The notes: generated by a model from the sequence alone, not told the origin. A DNA stretch of 64,000 nucleotides from Sporobacter termitidis DSM 10068 (GCF_900130065.1 NZ_FQXV01000001.1:216572-280571), one strand, 5' to 3'; shown: positions 8,380-18,476, counted from the stretch's first letter. Numbers and translations: made by a program.

Positions 8380-9771
8380 ATGGCCATACATGAAGAATGC
8401 GGGGTCTTCGGCATCTATGACGCTGCCGGGAACTGTGCAAAAAGTACGTATTACGGTCTTTACGCCCTGCAGCACCGCGGTCAGGAGCAGTGCGGCATCG
8501 CCGCCGTCAACAATCTGGAGCTGACGTGCTACAAGGACTCCGGCCTGGTGGGCGACGTCTTCTCGGAGCGGGTCCTCAACGACTTGAACGGTACCATGGC
8601 CATCGGCCACGTCCGTTACTCCACAACGGGCGGCTCCCGCCGGGAAAACGCCCAGCCGCTGACGCTCAAGTACGTCAAGGGCTCCCTGGCCGTGGCGCAC
8701 AACGGCAACCTCGTCAACACCGAGGACCTCAAGCGGGAATACGAATATAAGGGCGCCATTTTCCACACCACGACGGATTCCGAGGTCATCGCCTATATCA
8801 TCGCCCAGGAGCGCCTGCACAGCGGCAGCGTCGAGCAGGCCGTCAAGAGGGCGATGAGCCATCTCTACGGTGCATATTCTCTCGTCGTCATGTCCTCCCG
8901 AAAGCTGATCGCCGCGCGCGACCCGTGGGGCTTCCGGCCCCTCTGCATCGGAAGGCGCGGCGACGCGATTGTTTTTGCCTCGGAAAGCTGCGCGCTGGAC
9001 AGCGTCGGCGCCACCTTCGTCCGCGACGTGGAACCCGGCGAGGTCGTCTATGTTCAGAACGGCGAGCTGAAAAGCCTGAAGGACAGCTTCGGCAACCAGT
9101 CAAATCTGTGTATTTTTGAATATATCTATTTTGCCCGGCCCGACAGCATTATCGACGGGCAGAGCGTCCACGATTCGCGGATGCTGGCGGGGGCATGCCT
9201 GGCCGAGGAGTACCCCGTCGACGCCGACGTGGTCATCGGCGTGCCGGACTCCGGCCTCGTCGCCGCGAAAGGCTACGCGCTGGCGTCGGGTATCCCCTTC
9301 AACGACGGGTTCGTCAAAAACCGCTACGTGGGCCGGACCTTTATCAAGCCCGACCAGGCCAGCCGCGAAATGGCCGTCCGTCTCAAGCTCAATCCTCTCC
9401 GCGCCACGGTGAACGGCAAGCGCGTGGTCATGATTGACGACTCTGTCGTCCGGGGCACCACGTCGGGGCAGATCATCAGGCTGCTGCGGGAGGCCGGCGC
9501 CACGGAGGTGCACATGCTCTCCTCCGCGCCCAAATTCATCAGCCCCTGCTATTTCGGCACGGATATTCCGTCCAGAAAAGAGCTTTTCGCCTGCAATCAC
9601 ACCACGGAGGAAATGCGCCAAATCATCGGCGCCGACAGCCTTGGCTTTCTGAGCGTCGAGAGCCTGCACAAGATCGCGCCCAACGCCAAATGCGGTTTCT
9701 GCGACGCCTGCTTCACCGAAAATTATCCGATTGCCGTTGTGGACGACGACGAGGGGAAGTGCTGCGGATGA
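8380..9771 (+). CDS. purF: Amidophosphoribosyltransferase
   Basis: The first enzyme of de novo purine synthesis, making phosphoribosylamine from PRPP and glutamine. The 463-residue protein has a short propeptide before the nucleophile Cys7 (MAIHEECGVFGIYD), the Ntn glutaminase domain to about residue 240, and the PRPP-binding motif VVMIDDSVVRGTTS in the phosphoribosyltransferase domain. The C-terminal cysteines, including CGFCDACF, match the Bacillus-type enzyme that carries a 4Fe-4S cluster and is oxygen sensitive. GGAGAAACGT precedes the ATG. The gene is separated from other pur genes and overlaps dapF by four bases, an unusual pairing. Confidence 0.95.
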   Translation: MAIHEECGVFGIYDAAGNCAKSTYYGLYALQHRGQEQCGIAAVNNLELTCYKDSGLVGDVFSERVLNDLNGTMAIGHVRYSTTGGSRRENAQPLTLKYVKGSLAVAHNGNLVNTEDLKREYEYKGAIFHTTTDSEVIAYIIAQERLHSGSVEQAVKRAMSHLYGAYSLVVMSSRKLIAARDPWGFRPLCIGRRGDAIVFASESCALDSVGATFVRDVEPGEVVYVQNGELKSLKDSFGNQSNLCIFEYIYFARPDSIIDGQSVHDSRMLAGACLAEEYPVDADVVIGVPDSGLVAAKGYALASGIPFNDGFVKNRYVGRTFIKPDQASREMAVRLKLNPLRATVNGKRVVMIDDSVVRGTTSGQIIRLLREAGATEVHMLSSAPKFISPCYFGTDIPSRKELFACNHTTEEMRQIIGADSLGFLSVESLHKIAPNAKCGFCDACFTENYPIAVVDDDEGKCCG

Positions 9772-10595
9772 ATTTTACAAAAATGCAGGGCACCGGCAAC
9801 GACTATATCTACGTCAACTGCTTTGAGGAAACGGTCGAAGACCCCGCCGCATTGGCGGTAAAGCTCTCCGACCGCCATTTTGGCATCGGCGGCGACGGGC
9901 TCATCCTCATCTGCCCGTCCGATGTGGCCGATTTCAAAATGCGCATGTTCAACGCCGACGGCTCCGAGGGCCGGATGTGCGGCAACGGCACCCGCTGCAT
10001 CGGCAAATACGTTTATGACCGCCGTCTGACCGGCAAGACGGAGCTCACCCTGGAGACCCTCTCGGGCATCAAAACACTCTGCCTGAGCGTTGAAGACGGC
10101 ACCGTCAAAACAGTCCGCGTCGATATGGGCGCGCCGGTGCTCCGCGCCGCCGATATCCCCGTGATCTGTGACACGCCGGAATTCGTCGATCAGTCGGTGA
10201 CGGCCGGCGATAAAACGTATAGGATGACGTGCGTCTCCATGGGCAACCCGCACGCCGTGACGTTTGTGGAGGACGTAGCGTCCCTCGAGCTGCCCCGCAT
10301 CGGCCCGCCGCTGGAAAACCACCCGATGTTCCCCCAGCGCGCCAACATCGAGTTCGTCCAGCCTGTCGATAACCAAACGCTTAAAATGCGCGTCTGGGAA
10401 CGCGGCAGCGGGGAGACCCTCGCCTGTGGCACCGGCGCCTGCGCGTCGCTCGTGGCCGCCGTCTTCAACGGCAAATGCCGGCGCCGCGCCAGAGTGATCC
10501 TTCTCGGCGGGGAACTGGATATCGAGTGGAACGAGCAAAGCGGCCGCGTCTATTTAACCGGCCCTGCCGAATTCGTCTTCGACGGAGAAATATAA
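9768..10595 (+). CDS. dapF: Diaminopimelate epimerase
   Basis: Converts LL- to meso-diaminopimelate for peptidoglycan and lysine. The 275-residue protein begins MNFTKMQGTGNDY, has the first catalytic Cys in GRMCGNGTRC and the second in TLACGTGACAS, together with NADGS and the substrate loop RANIEFV. Translation starts at the ATG overlapping the purF stop (ATGA), with GAGGGGAAG upstream. It precedes dapL, the enzyme that makes its substrate. Confidence 0.95.
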   Translation: MNFTKMQGTGNDYIYVNCFEETVEDPAALAVKLSDRHFGIGGDGLILICPSDVADFKMRMFNADGSEGRMCGNGTRCIGKYVYDRRLTGKTELTLETLSGIKTLCLSVEDGTVKTVRVDMGAPVLRAADIPVICDTPEFVDQSVTAGDKTYRMTCVSMGNPHAVTFVEDVASLELPRIGPPLENHPMFPQRANIEFVQPVDNQTLKMRVWERGSGETLACGTGACASLVAAVFNGKCRRRARVILLGGELDIEWNEQSGRVYLTGPAEFVFDGEI

Positions 10596-10681
10596 CCCCA
10601 CCCGCGCGGCCAGCGCCATACAGGGCATTTGCCCTGCCGATAAAACCGATTTCTTAATCATGCTTGGAGGAGAAACTACAT

Positions 10682-11899
10682 ATGGTCAAGATTAACGACA
10701 ACTTTCTGAAGCTTCCCGGCGGATATCTGTTCCCTGAAATCAGCCGGCGTGTCAAGGCGTTTTCCGCGGAAAACCCGCCGAAACCGCTCATCCGCCTCGG
10801 CATCGGCGACGTGACGCAGCCCCTCTGCCCCGCCGTCATCGACGCCATGCATAAAGCGACGGACGAGATGTCGAACAAGGAGACGTTCAGAGGCTACATG
10901 GACGATTCCAGCGGCTATGAATTTCTCAGAAACACCATATCCGAGCACGATTACAAAGCCCGTAGCGTGAATATTGGGCCCGATGAGATTTTTGTCTCCG
11001 ACGGTGCCAAAAGCGACTGCGGCAACATCGGCGATATCTTCTCCGTGGACAACGTCGTCGCCGTCTGCGACCCGGTCTACCCCGTTTATGTGGACACCAA
11101 CGCCATGGCCGGCCGTGCCGGCACGGTGGGCGCCGACGGGATATGGTCCAATCTCATCTATCTCCCCTGCACCGAGGCCAACGGCTTCTTCCCGGCCCTG
11201 CCGAAAAAGGTGCCCGATATCATCTATATCTGCTCGCCCAACAACCCCACAGGCGCCACCGCCACGAAAGAGCAGCTGAAGGTCTGGGTGGATTACGCCA
11301 ACGCCCATGGGGCCATCATCCTCTTTGACTCCGCGTATGAGTCTTTTATCACCGATTCCTCGCTCCCCCACAGCATCTATGAGGTACCCGGCGCCGAGAC
11401 GTGCGCTATCGAGTTCCGCAGCTTTTCGAAGACTGCGGGCTTTACGGGGACGCGCTGCGCCTATACGGTCATCCCGAGTGCCCTTGTCCGGGGCGGCGTC
11501 CAGCTCAAGTCCCTCTGGATACGCCGCCAGAATACAAAATATAACGGCGCGCCCTATGTGATCCAGCGGGCGGCGGAGGCCGTCTACTCCCCCGAGGGCC
11601 AAAAGCAGACAAAGGCGACCATCGCCTATTACCTGAACAACGCCAAGGTCATCCTGGACGGTTTTTCAAAGGCCGGCATCACCGCCTATGGCGGCGTCAA
11701 TGCGCCTTACATCTGGGCGAAAACGCCGGGCGGCATCCCCTCCTGGGGCTTCTTCGACCTGCTGCTGAAAAAGGCCTGCGTCGTCACGACGCCCGGCGCC
11801 GGCTTCGGTCCGGCCGGGGAGGGCTACATCCGGGTGACGGCCTTTGGTGACGCTGAGGCGACAAAGGACGCTGTCAAACGCATTATCGAGGTGCTCTGA
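10682..11899 (+). CDS. dapL: LL-diaminopimelate aminotransferase
   Basis: A 405-residue PLP enzyme that makes LL-diaminopimelate directly from tetrahydrodipicolinate and glutamate, bypassing the succinylase and acetylase routes. Family features are the start [25 protein letters not shown], the SPNNPTGA motif and the PLP lysine in [11 protein letters not shown] start at ATG 10682 after GGAGGAGAAA; an in-frame TTG at 10664 is upstream of this ribosome site and so unlikely. With dapF next door this shows the DapL variant of lysine synthesis. Confidence 0.95.
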   Translation: MVKINDNFLKLPGGYLFPEISRRVKAFSAENPPKPLIRLGIGDVTQPLCPAVIDAMHKATDEMSNKETFRGYMDDSSGYEFLRNTISEHDYKARSVNIGPDEIFVSDGAKSDCGNIGDIFSVDNVVAVCDPVYPVYVDTNAMAGRAGTVGADGIWSNLIYLPCTEANGFFPALPKKVPDIIYICSPNNPTGATATKEQLKVWVDYANAHGAIILFDSAYESFITDSSLPHSIYEVPGAETCAIEFRSFSKTAGFTGTRCAYTVIPSALVRGGVQLKSLWIRRQNTKYNGAPYVIQRAAEAVYSPEGQKQTKATIAYYLNNAKVILDGFSKAGITAYGGVNAPYIWAKTPGGIPSWGFFDLLLKKACVVTTPGAGFGPAGEGYIRVTAFGDAEATKDAVKRIIEVL

Positions 11900-11937
11900 G
11901 CAGAGCGCCCTACCGACATAAAGGAGGTTTTCTGCAT

Positions 11938-13767
11938 ATGTGCGGTATCGTCGGATACACGGGAAAGCAGGAAGCGGCCCCGATCATGCTTGAGGGGCTT
12001 AAAAGACTTGAATACAGAGGCTACGATTCCGCCGGCATCGTCGTCAGCGCTGACGGAGAGCTTCGTCTCACCAAGGCGAAGGGCTTTGTCGACGACCTGA
12101 GCAAAAAGATCGACGGCGGCCGCCTGACGCCTGGCACCACAGGCATCGGCCATACCCGCTGGGCCACCCACGGCAAGCCCTCGGACGAAAACGCGCATCC
12201 CCATGTCAGCTGCAACGGCAAAATCGCCCTCGTCCATAACGGCATCATCGAAAACTACCAGAAGCTCCGCGAGATGCTCATCTCCAAGGGCATCGAGTTC
12301 AAATCGGAGACGGATACCGAGGTGGCTGTCAACCTCATCCAATACTTCTATAAAGGCGATATCGTCAAGGCCGTATCGGAGGCGGCGCTGCGTATGGAGG
12401 GCTCCTACGCTCTCGGCATCATCTGCGAGGACTTCCCCGACCTGCTGCTGGCCACGCGCAAGGAAAGCCCCCTGATCCTCGGCATCGGCCAGGACGAGAA
12501 TTTTCTGGCGTCCGACGTGGCCGCCGTGCTCAAATACACCCGGGACATCTATTACCTGGCCGACGACGAGATCGCCGTCATCTCGCCCAAGGATATCAAA
12601 ATCTACAGCTGCGACCTGGAAGTGGTCAAAAAAGAGCCGTCCCGCGTGGATTGGGATATCTCTGCGGCCGAAAAAGGCGGCTACGAGCACTTTATGTTCA
12701 AGGAGATCATGGAGCAGCCCGAGGCCGTCCGCAAAACGCTGTCGCCGCGCATCAAGGACGGCAGGATCATTCTGGACGACATTGAGCTCGAACCCGATTA
12801 CATCAAGGGCCTCAGCAGGATCTACATCGTCGGCTGCGGCTCGGCGTATCATGTGGGCGTCGTGGCCAAATATAATATGGAAAAGCTCGTGCGCATCCCG
12901 GTGGAAGCGGTGCTGGCCTCGGAGTTCCGGTACGCATCCCCGTTGGTGGACGCGTCGACGCTCGTCATCTGCATCAGCCAGTCCGGCACCACGGCCGATA
13001 CGATCGCCGCCATGCGCGAGGCGAAAAAATTAGGCGCGCGCGTGCTGTCCATCGTCAACGTCGTCGGCAGCGTCATCGCCAGCGAGTCGGATTACTGCCT
13101 TTATACCTGGGCCGGGCCGGAGATCGCCGTGGCGACGACGAAAGCCTATTCGACGCAGCTGGCCGTCACCTACCTGATCGCGCTGGTTCTGGCCGAGTCC
13201 CGCGGCACGATCACCAGCGCGGCGTACGCGTCGCTGGTAGACGGCCTTCAGGCGCTGCCGTCTGCACTGGAGGAAGCTTTGAAGCTCAAGGAGCACATCC
13301 AGTATCTCGCCTCGATCTATTTCAATAAGGAAAACATCTTCTTCATTGGCCGCAACATCGACTATGCCCTCACGCTGGAGGCATCCTTAAAGCTCAAGGA
13401 GATCTCCTACATCCACTCCGACGCTTACGCCGCCGGCGAGCTCAAGCACGGCACGATCTCCCTTATTGAGGAGGGCACGCTCGTCATCGCCATGGCCTCT
13501 TACATCAAGCTCGTCGACAAGACTGTCAGCAACATCGTCGAGGTCAAGTCCCGCGGGGCCGAAATTCTGACCCTCACGACCGAGAGCGGCCTTAACCACG
13601 TCACCCACACCTCCGACAATATCATCACCATCCCGGATATTCACGAGGTGCTGCTCCCCTCCCTGGCCGTCGTCCCCATGCAGCTGTTCGCCTATTACGT
13701 GGCGCTCATGCGCGGCTGCAGCATCGACAAGCCCCGCAATCTCGCCAAATCCGTCACCGTGGAGTAA
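11938..13767 (+). CDS. glmS: Glutamine-fructose-6-phosphate aminotransferase (isomerising)
   Basis: Makes glucosamine-6-phosphate, the entry to peptidoglycan precursors. The 609-residue protein has the N-terminal glutaminase domain with catalytic Cys2 (MCGIVGYTG), RWATHG and the SIS isomerase domains from about residue 285 (SQSGTTADT), ending in the canonical LAKSVTVE. AAGGAGG precedes the ATG. Only 38 bp separate it from dapL, so there is no space for a glmS ribozyme, and control must act elsewhere. Confidence 0.96.
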   Translation: MCGIVGYTGKQEAAPIMLEGLKRLEYRGYDSAGIVVSADGELRLTKAKGFVDDLSKKIDGGRLTPGTTGIGHTRWATHGKPSDENAHPHVSCNGKIALVHNGIIENYQKLREMLISKGIEFKSETDTEVAVNLIQYFYKGDIVKAVSEAALRMEGSYALGIICEDFPDLLLATRKESPLILGIGQDENFLASDVAAVLKYTRDIYYLADDEIAVISPKDIKIYSCDLEVVKKEPSRVDWDISAAEKGGYEHFMFKEIMEQPEAVRKTLSPRIKDGRIILDDIELEPDYIKGLSRIYIVGCGSAYHVGVVAKYNMEKLVRIPVEAVLASEFRYASPLVDASTLVICISQSGTTADTIAAMREAKKLGARVLSIVNVVGSVIASESDYCLYTWAGPEIAVATTKAYSTQLAVTYLIALVLAESRGTITSAAYASLVDGLQALPSALEEALKLKEHIQYLASIYFNKENIFFIGRNIDYALTLEASLKLKEISYIHSDAYAAGELKHGTISLIEEGTLVIAMASYIKLVDKTVSNIVEVKSRGAEILTLTTESGLNHVTHTSDNIITIPDIHEVLLPSLAVVPMQLFAYYVALMRGCSIDKPRNLAKSVTVE

Positions 13768-13802
13768 CCGCCGAACCTACCGGTCGGCCATGATTTAGTA
13801 CG

Positions 13803-13837
13803 AAAAAATACATCTGAGTTTTCAGATGTATTTTTTT
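13803..13837. terminator. Bidirectional intrinsic terminator
   Basis: A stem of 15 bp (13803-13817 with 13822-13836) around a GTTT loop, A-rich on the left and T-rich on the right. It can end glmS on the plus strand and the response regulator on the minus strand. The surrounding 220-bp gap (13768-13987) shows nothing else. Confidence 0.88.
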
Positions 13838-13987
13838 GTGCGTTCATATTTTCCAGCCATTTCTATAGATAATAAGAGCACAAAACCATCGCTTTAATAT
13901 GCAATTGAGGTAAAATTCATGGGGGCCTATTGGTATTGCGCTTTGGTTGTCCCTGACTTCGCGGCGTACTTTCGTTTCCCGATAAAT

Positions 13988-15079
13988 TCAAATTTTTCCG
14001 GCGGCGATTTTTCGATACTGGTTTGGAGATACCGCATAAGTCTTTTTAAAGAGCTTGCTATAGTACTCCATGCTGAAGCCTGCCATGTCGGCGATTTCGT
14101 AATTTTTCAAAACGCCCTCCTCCAGCAAAACCTTTGACCTTTCCAGCTTTACGGTTGTTATATACTCGATGAGATTGATGCCGGTTTTCTTTTTAAAAAG
14201 AAAACTCAAATAGGAGCTGGAGACAAAGAGCTTCCTCGACAGGAACCCCAAAGACATGGGCGCGTCGATATTTTCGAGGACATATCTGCAGACGGTTTTA
14301 ATAATGCCGTTGTCGCCGCCTCTCAATTCATATTTCAATATGAACGCCTTTATTGCCCGGATATGGCCGATGAAGGCGGCTTTTAAATCGCCGCTGCCGC
14401 GGATGGATGAAAAGTTTATACTCCCCGCAGCGGTCGGCCTTGCAAGCTTTTTGGCCCACGGGAATTCGGCGCAGACGGCTTTGGCCACGTCCTGAAGCAC
14501 CCTGTTCAGATAATAGATGGATTTCATCAGGTCGGAATCCGTTTTCAGCCAGATAACTTCGAAGATATCGGCGGCAACGGCGGCGGAATCGCCGTCCTCT
14601 TTGATGCTCTTAACGAGGATTTTAAACTGCTCATACGGATAATGATCCTGGGTCTTCAGGACCTGATCGACGTAGTTTATCTTCTGCAGCTCATTATTTC
14701 TCTCGCTGATATACGCCGACGCTTTTTGGAGCGTCGCCAGCAAAGCATCCCGTTCAATCGGTTTGAGCAGATACTCAAAGGCACCGGATTGTATACCCTT
14801 GCGCGCATATTCAAAATCGCTGAATTGGCTCATCAAAATAACGCACTTGCACAGCTTCTCATCCAGAAGCGTTTTGGTCAGGCTGATCCCGTCGACCACG
14901 GGCATCCTGATATCGGTGATCACGAGATCGACGGGCTGCTTTTGCAGAGCCCGCAGCGCGTCCCGGCCGTTGCAGGCCTCCGCCGATATCGAAAAGCCCG
15001 ACTTTTCCCCCCAGATATCCAGATCCCTGAGCTCGTTCCGGGTAAATTCGGTATCATCCACGATCATCGCGCTCAGCAT
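13988..15079 (-). CDS. Response regulator with AraC-type DNA-binding domain (YesN family)
   Basis: A 363-residue two-component regulator. The receiver domain (1-120) has the acidic pair VDD at 8-9, the phosphorylated Asp56 in ITDIRMP and the conserved Lys in LLKPIE. The C-terminal 100 residues form two helix-turn-helix motifs of the AraC/XylS family (LGFLSRKLFVSSSYLSFLFKK and the YEIADMAGFS region). The gene lies 3 bp after the histidine kinase, which is its evident partner. YesN-type regulators usually control nearby transport or sugar genes; none is adjacent here, so the target is unknown. Confidence 0.9.
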   Translation of the reverse strand: MLSAMIVDDTEFTRNELRDLDIWGEKSGFSISAEACNGRDALRALQKQPVDLVITDIRMPVVDGISLTKTLLDEKLCKCVILMSQFSDFEYARKGIQSGAFEYLLKPIERDALLATLQKASAYISERNNELQKINYVDQVLKTQDHYPYEQFKILVKSIKEDGDSAAVAADIFEVIWLKTDSDLMKSIYYLNRVLQDVAKAVCAEFPWAKKLARPTAAGSINFSSIRGSGDLKAAFIGHIRAIKAFILKYELRGGDNGIIKTVCRYVLENIDAPMSLGFLSRKLFVSSSYLSFLFKKKTGINLIEYITTVKLERSKVLLEEGVLKNYEIADMAGFSMEYYSKLFKKTYAVSPNQYRKIAAGKI

Positions 15080-15082
15080 ATC

Positions 15083-17680
15083 TCAGCCCCTGTCCGGCAC
15101 CGGCAGCGTAAAGTACATTGTCGCGCCGATGTCCTCTTCGCCCTTTATCCATGTTCTGCCTCCATGGCGTTTGATGATATTTTTCACGATGGCCAGCCCG
15201 ATCCCGCTGCCCTCGAACTCCTCTTCCGTGTGCAGGCGCTCAAAAACGGAAAACAGCTTATCGGCATATTCCCCGCAGAAGCCGGCGCCGTTATCCCTGA
15301 AATAAAAAACATATTCGCCGTTTTCTTCCCTGCAGCCGACGGACAGCTGCGGCGCTTCTCTTTTCGACGAAAATTTCAGCGCGTTTGAAATGATGTTGCT
15401 CAGGACCTGCCGCATCAGCGCTTTGTCGGCGCTGACCGGGGGCAGCCCCGTTTCAAAATCCAGTACCGCGCGTTTCAGGTGCATATTCGACCTCAGTTCC
15501 TCGTGCACCGCCTGGATCATCTTTTTGATATTGAAGGTTTCCTTATTGACATTGGCCCCCGTTGTGACAGAATACCGGAACAGCTTATCGATCATATTCA
15601 GTTTATCATGGCATAAGCGGATCATCTTTTGACTGTTCAGCTCAACATCGCGGTGCTCCAGTATCTGTTTGGCGTAATACTCGATCTCCCGCAGCGGCGT
15701 TTTCATTTCGTGGGAGACGGCCATGGAGATGTCCTGCAGGTCCTTCATTGAATTTTGCAGTTCCCGCGTCCGCTCCTGGACGAGCAGCTCCAGCGTCGTA
15801 TTTTTGCGGACTATCTCGTGTTCGGTGCGGTTGCGCTCGGTAATATCCTTCCCGTAGACGGACACCTCAACGGCCTCGCCATGGAGATATACCGGATTCA
15901 GTGTGAAGCAGATGACGTGATCGCAGCTCAGAGCGCGGAGATCAATTTGATATTTACCATGCTCCATGGCTCTGACGCACATTTCCGACAGACGTTGCCG
16001 GAGCTCAGCATGCGAAATGTCGCAAAGTCTCTTGCCGCGCCAGAAGCCCTCTCCGTAATTGGCCAGGAAATAGTTCTCGGCGGCCTTATTGAACAGGACG
16101 ATTTTATACGCCGAGTCGACCGAGAATATCAGGTCGTCCGTATTGTCAATGATATTCTGCAGCTCCTGCGTGATTTTCCGCAGGTTCTCAGCGGCCTCCA
16201 CCTCGTCCGTCATGTCGATAATCACGCCCGCGGCCAGGCGCGGCATCGATTCCTCCGAAAAATACGTCTGGCCCTTCAGGCGAATCCATCGTACCGATTT
16301 GTCCGGGAGAATAATCCGGCTTTCCAGATCAATCAGGCCGTGTCTGGGGTCGCCGGCTTTTTTCATCGCCGGGAGGAGCTTTTGCCTGTCGTCGGGATGC
16401 GTCAGGGTCAGCAGGAACTCGAAATCGATCTTGCTGCCGTCAATCTTATCGATGCCGAAGATACGCTTGAAGGTGGGCGACCACCGGCCCTCCTTTGTGA
16501 TCAGGTCGTACGTAAACGTCCCTAGGGCGGCGGCCTGCGCCGCCATCCTCAGGTGGAGCTCGCTCTCTCTGAGCTCCTGCTCCAGTTCCATGTGCTCCGT
16601 GATATCCCGGCAGCAGAGAACGCCGCTGACAACCTCGCCCTCGTCGTCGCGGATGGGCGCCGCGTTGACCTCCAGTACGGTGGTCTCCCGATGCCTTATT
16701 TTAAAACGGAATCTTGAAAACCTTTCTCCCTCAAGGACCCTGCTGATGGGCAAATCGCCGCGAAATATCCTGTTATTATTCATATCGTAATATCTGACGT
16801 CGGTTTTAGCGTCCCACAGCTTTTCCGTCGGGCCGTAGATCGGGTCGAACTTCTCTCTGGCCGCCTTGTTGAACAGCTCATAAAAGCCATCCCGGCTGAC
16901 AACAATGAGCTGGTCGGACATGTTATCCAGGATCGCTTCGAGCTTTTCCTTCTGCTTTCTGATCTCTCCTTCCTGCGCTTCCCTGCTTTTCCTGAGGAGG
17001 ACGCTGTCCGTAACGTCCTTTGAGGTTTCAAAAATATACTTCAGCGTCCCGTCGATAATGACGGGTATGATGGTGTAGTTCAAAAAGGCACGGCCATATA
17101 CCGTAGAAATCTCCTTTTCCTCAAAATTCAGCACTTTTCTTGCCGAACGGACCTGATCCAGCAGCGCCTCCGCCTGACCGCCGTATACGCCCAGCTCCCC
17201 TGCGGCCCGGCCGGCATAGCGCCTGAATCCCCGGCGGGAAGCGTCAAAATATTTCAGGTAGCTTTTATTGGCCTTGAGCAGCCGGTAGCCGGGAACGCTG
17301 TAAATCGCCGCGCTGATATGGTCGTCCGCGAAAAACTGTTCGATAAACGCAAATTCATTATTCTGCAGGACATAGGGCGCATGGCGGAACTCGATCGCCA
17401 TCCGGCGGTTCGCCAGCGGCTTTATCGTCAGCGAGGCATATTTCGCCACGCAGTCCTTTGTGAACAGATAGCCCGATACGGCGTTTTCGGTCCGCAGCCT
17501 AGTGTAGTCAGACGGATGAAGCTTCAGCAATTTGACAAAAGCATCCTCGACGCGCAGGCCGAGGACCTCATTTTTTGTATAGCCCGTCATGGCAAAAAAC
17601 GCGTCATCGGCATCCAGTACCCTCTCCGTATCCGCCAGTATATACGAATCCATCATCTCTGTTTGTGGCTGGTCTTTCAC
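15083..17680 (-). CDS. Multi-PAS hybrid-free sensor histidine kinase (cytosolic)
   Basis: An 865-residue kinase without membrane segments. At least four PAS or PAS-like modules are visible: about residues 10-60, 255-370 (ending DITEHME), 380-500 (ending DMTDEVEAAENL) and 510-625 (ending KDITERNRTEHE). A coiled linker leads to the HisKA domain with the phosphorylated His657 in AVSHEMKTPL, and the HATPase domain shows N-box SNIISNALKF, FRDNGAGF and GSGIGLAIV. It should sense an intracellular small molecule or redox state and phosphorylate the regulator encoded 3 bp downstream. The start is GTG 17680 after GAGGT. Confidence 0.9.
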   Translation of the reverse strand: MKDQPQTEMMDSYILADTERVLDADDAFFAMTGYTKNEVLGLRVEDAFVKLLKLHPSDYTRLRTENAVSGYLFTKDCVAKYASLTIKPLANRRMAIEFRHAPYVLQNNEFAFIEQFFADDHISAAIYSVPGYRLLKANKSYLKYFDASRRGFRRYAGRAAGELGVYGGQAEALLDQVRSARKVLNFEEKEISTVYGRAFLNYTIIPVIIDGTLKYIFETSKDVTDSVLLRKSREAQEGEIRKQKEKLEAILDNMSDQLIVVSRDGFYELFNKAAREKFDPIYGPTEKLWDAKTDVRYYDMNNNRIFRGDLPISRVLEGERFSRFRFKIRHRETTVLEVNAAPIRDDEGEVVSGVLCCRDITEHMELEQELRESELHLRMAAQAAALGTFTYDLITKEGRWSPTFKRIFGIDKIDGSKIDFEFLLTLTHPDDRQKLLPAMKKAGDPRHGLIDLESRIILPDKSVRWIRLKGQTYFSEESMPRLAAGVIIDMTDEVEAAENLRKITQELQNIIDNTDDLIFSVDSAYKIVLFNKAAENYFLANYGEGFWRGKRLCDISHAELRQRLSEMCVRAMEHGKYQIDLRALSCDHVICFTLNPVYLHGEAVEVSVYGKDITERNRTEHEIVRKNTTLELLVQERTRELQNSMKDLQDISMAVSHEMKTPLREIEYYAKQILEHRDVELNSQKMIRLCHDKLNMIDKLFRYSVTTGANVNKETFNIKKMIQAVHEELRSNMHLKRAVLDFETGLPPVSADKALMRQVLSNIISNALKFSSKREAPQLSVGCREENGEYVFYFRDNGAGFCGEYADKLFSVFERLHTEEEFEGSGIGLAIVKNIIKRHGGRTWIKGEEDIGATMYFTLPVPDRG

Positions 17681-17712
17681 TCATTTACCTCTTCCATCAC
17701 TGTAAATACGGG

Positions 17713-17786
17713 ATTTTCTACAGTGACAACATATCATCGACATTTTTTACTGTCAACATTATGGAAATTATAGTTATTTTCTACAG
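17713..17786 (-). promoter_or_regulatory. Promoter of the kinase/regulator operon flanked by 11-bp direct repeats
   Basis: Reading the minus strand, TTGACA (17751-17756) is separated by 17 bp from TATGTT (17728-17733), a good sigma-A promoter about 50 bp before the kinase gene. The same 11-mer, CTGTAGAAAAT on the minus strand, occurs at 17776-17786 and at 17713-17723, that is upstream of the -35 and downstream of the -10, exactly 63 bp apart. This looks like an autoregulatory site pair. The rest of the 428-bp gap to 18108 is AT-rich with no gene; it also holds the two hairpins listed next. Confidence 0.5.
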
Positions 17787-17980
17787 GCAAATCCCAGATT
17801 GGGAATGAAACGCGGCGCCGGGCCGGCGCGGACGCTTGTTCATAAATTATTTTCATTGTCTTCACAGATTTTCCATATCGATGGTTTATCTTAAGTTCAT
17901 AGAACAGACGCGACAGCAAAAGCCTTTTGCTTTTTAAATAGATTTTTATCCATCCTATTTCATATCCCTCCCCTTTTTGG

Positions 17981-18015
17981 AAACAGCCCGTTCAATACGT
18001 TGAACCGGGCTGTTT
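17981..18015. terminator. Hairpin, possible terminator
   Basis: An inverted repeat of about 15 bp with one bulged C (17981-17995 with 18000-18015), A-rich at the left and T-rich at the right edge. It lies in the gap between the kinase operon and the metal cluster and could stop transcription in either direction. Confidence 0.5.
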
Positions 18016-18060
18016 CTGTGACCACGGCGTTCCGCGTATCGGACCTGTGGGAAAGCAAAC

Positions 18061-18091
18061 AACAGCGGGCCGCAAAACGTGGCCCGCTGTT
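18061..18091 (-). terminator. Terminator of the small metal-protein operon
   Basis: An 11-bp perfect stem (18061-18071 with 18081-18091) 18 bp after the stop of the gene at 18109-18435. On the minus strand it runs into a loosely T-rich stretch. Confidence 0.65.
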
Positions 18092-18108
18092 TCAGTGTCA
18101 TTCCGCTT

Positions 18109-18435
18109 TTATTTGGGATATCCGGAATCCTGCTTCTGATCCGCCGGAGCTTCCAGACGGCGTCCGTCCGCGCCCTGATCGTCTCCTTTATCTTTTTTGA
18201 ACATCATCGGTATCATTGCGATCATCATGATCGGGCAGAGATACGGAATAACGGCGCCGAGCGTCGTCCTCAGGCCCGGAATGCTCGATCCCAGCAGCGA
18301 TATAACCGCCAGCAGGATCATGGGCGCGCCGCAGCATAAAAGCATCATCCACAGGTGCCCCATATGACCGCGGTGTTTGTGTCCGCTATCGGTATTGCTA
18401 TTGTTATGATCGTTATCGTTGTTGCAGCAATTCAT
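18109..18435 (-). CDS. Small Cys/His-rich two-helix membrane protein
   Basis: A 108-residue protein whose N-terminus is full of potential metal ligands: MNCCNNDNDHNN, then GHKHRGHMGH. Two membrane helices follow (about 28-50 and 59-79), the first with CC and the second with CPIMM and many Met residues, and the tail is charged. I know no characterised homologue by name. The His, Cys and Met content and its place beside CopA point to copper or related metal handling. It lies 41 bp after the gene at 18477-18968 with an AGGAGCTGAAACCG ribosome site, so it is probably co-transcribed. Confidence 0.65.
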   Translation of the reverse strand: MNCCNNDNDHNNSNTDSGHKHRGHMGHLWMMLLCCGAPMILLAVISLLGSSIPGLRTTLGAVIPYLCPIMMIAMIPMMFKKDKGDDQGADGRRLEAPADQKQDSGYPK

Positions 18436-18476
18436 CGGTTTCAGCTCCTTTTATAGGAATTATGGGAATTAAAAAT

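Noticed and set aside
11900-11937. glmS ribozyme
   Set aside because: Only 38 bp separate dapL and glmS, too short for the ribozyme.
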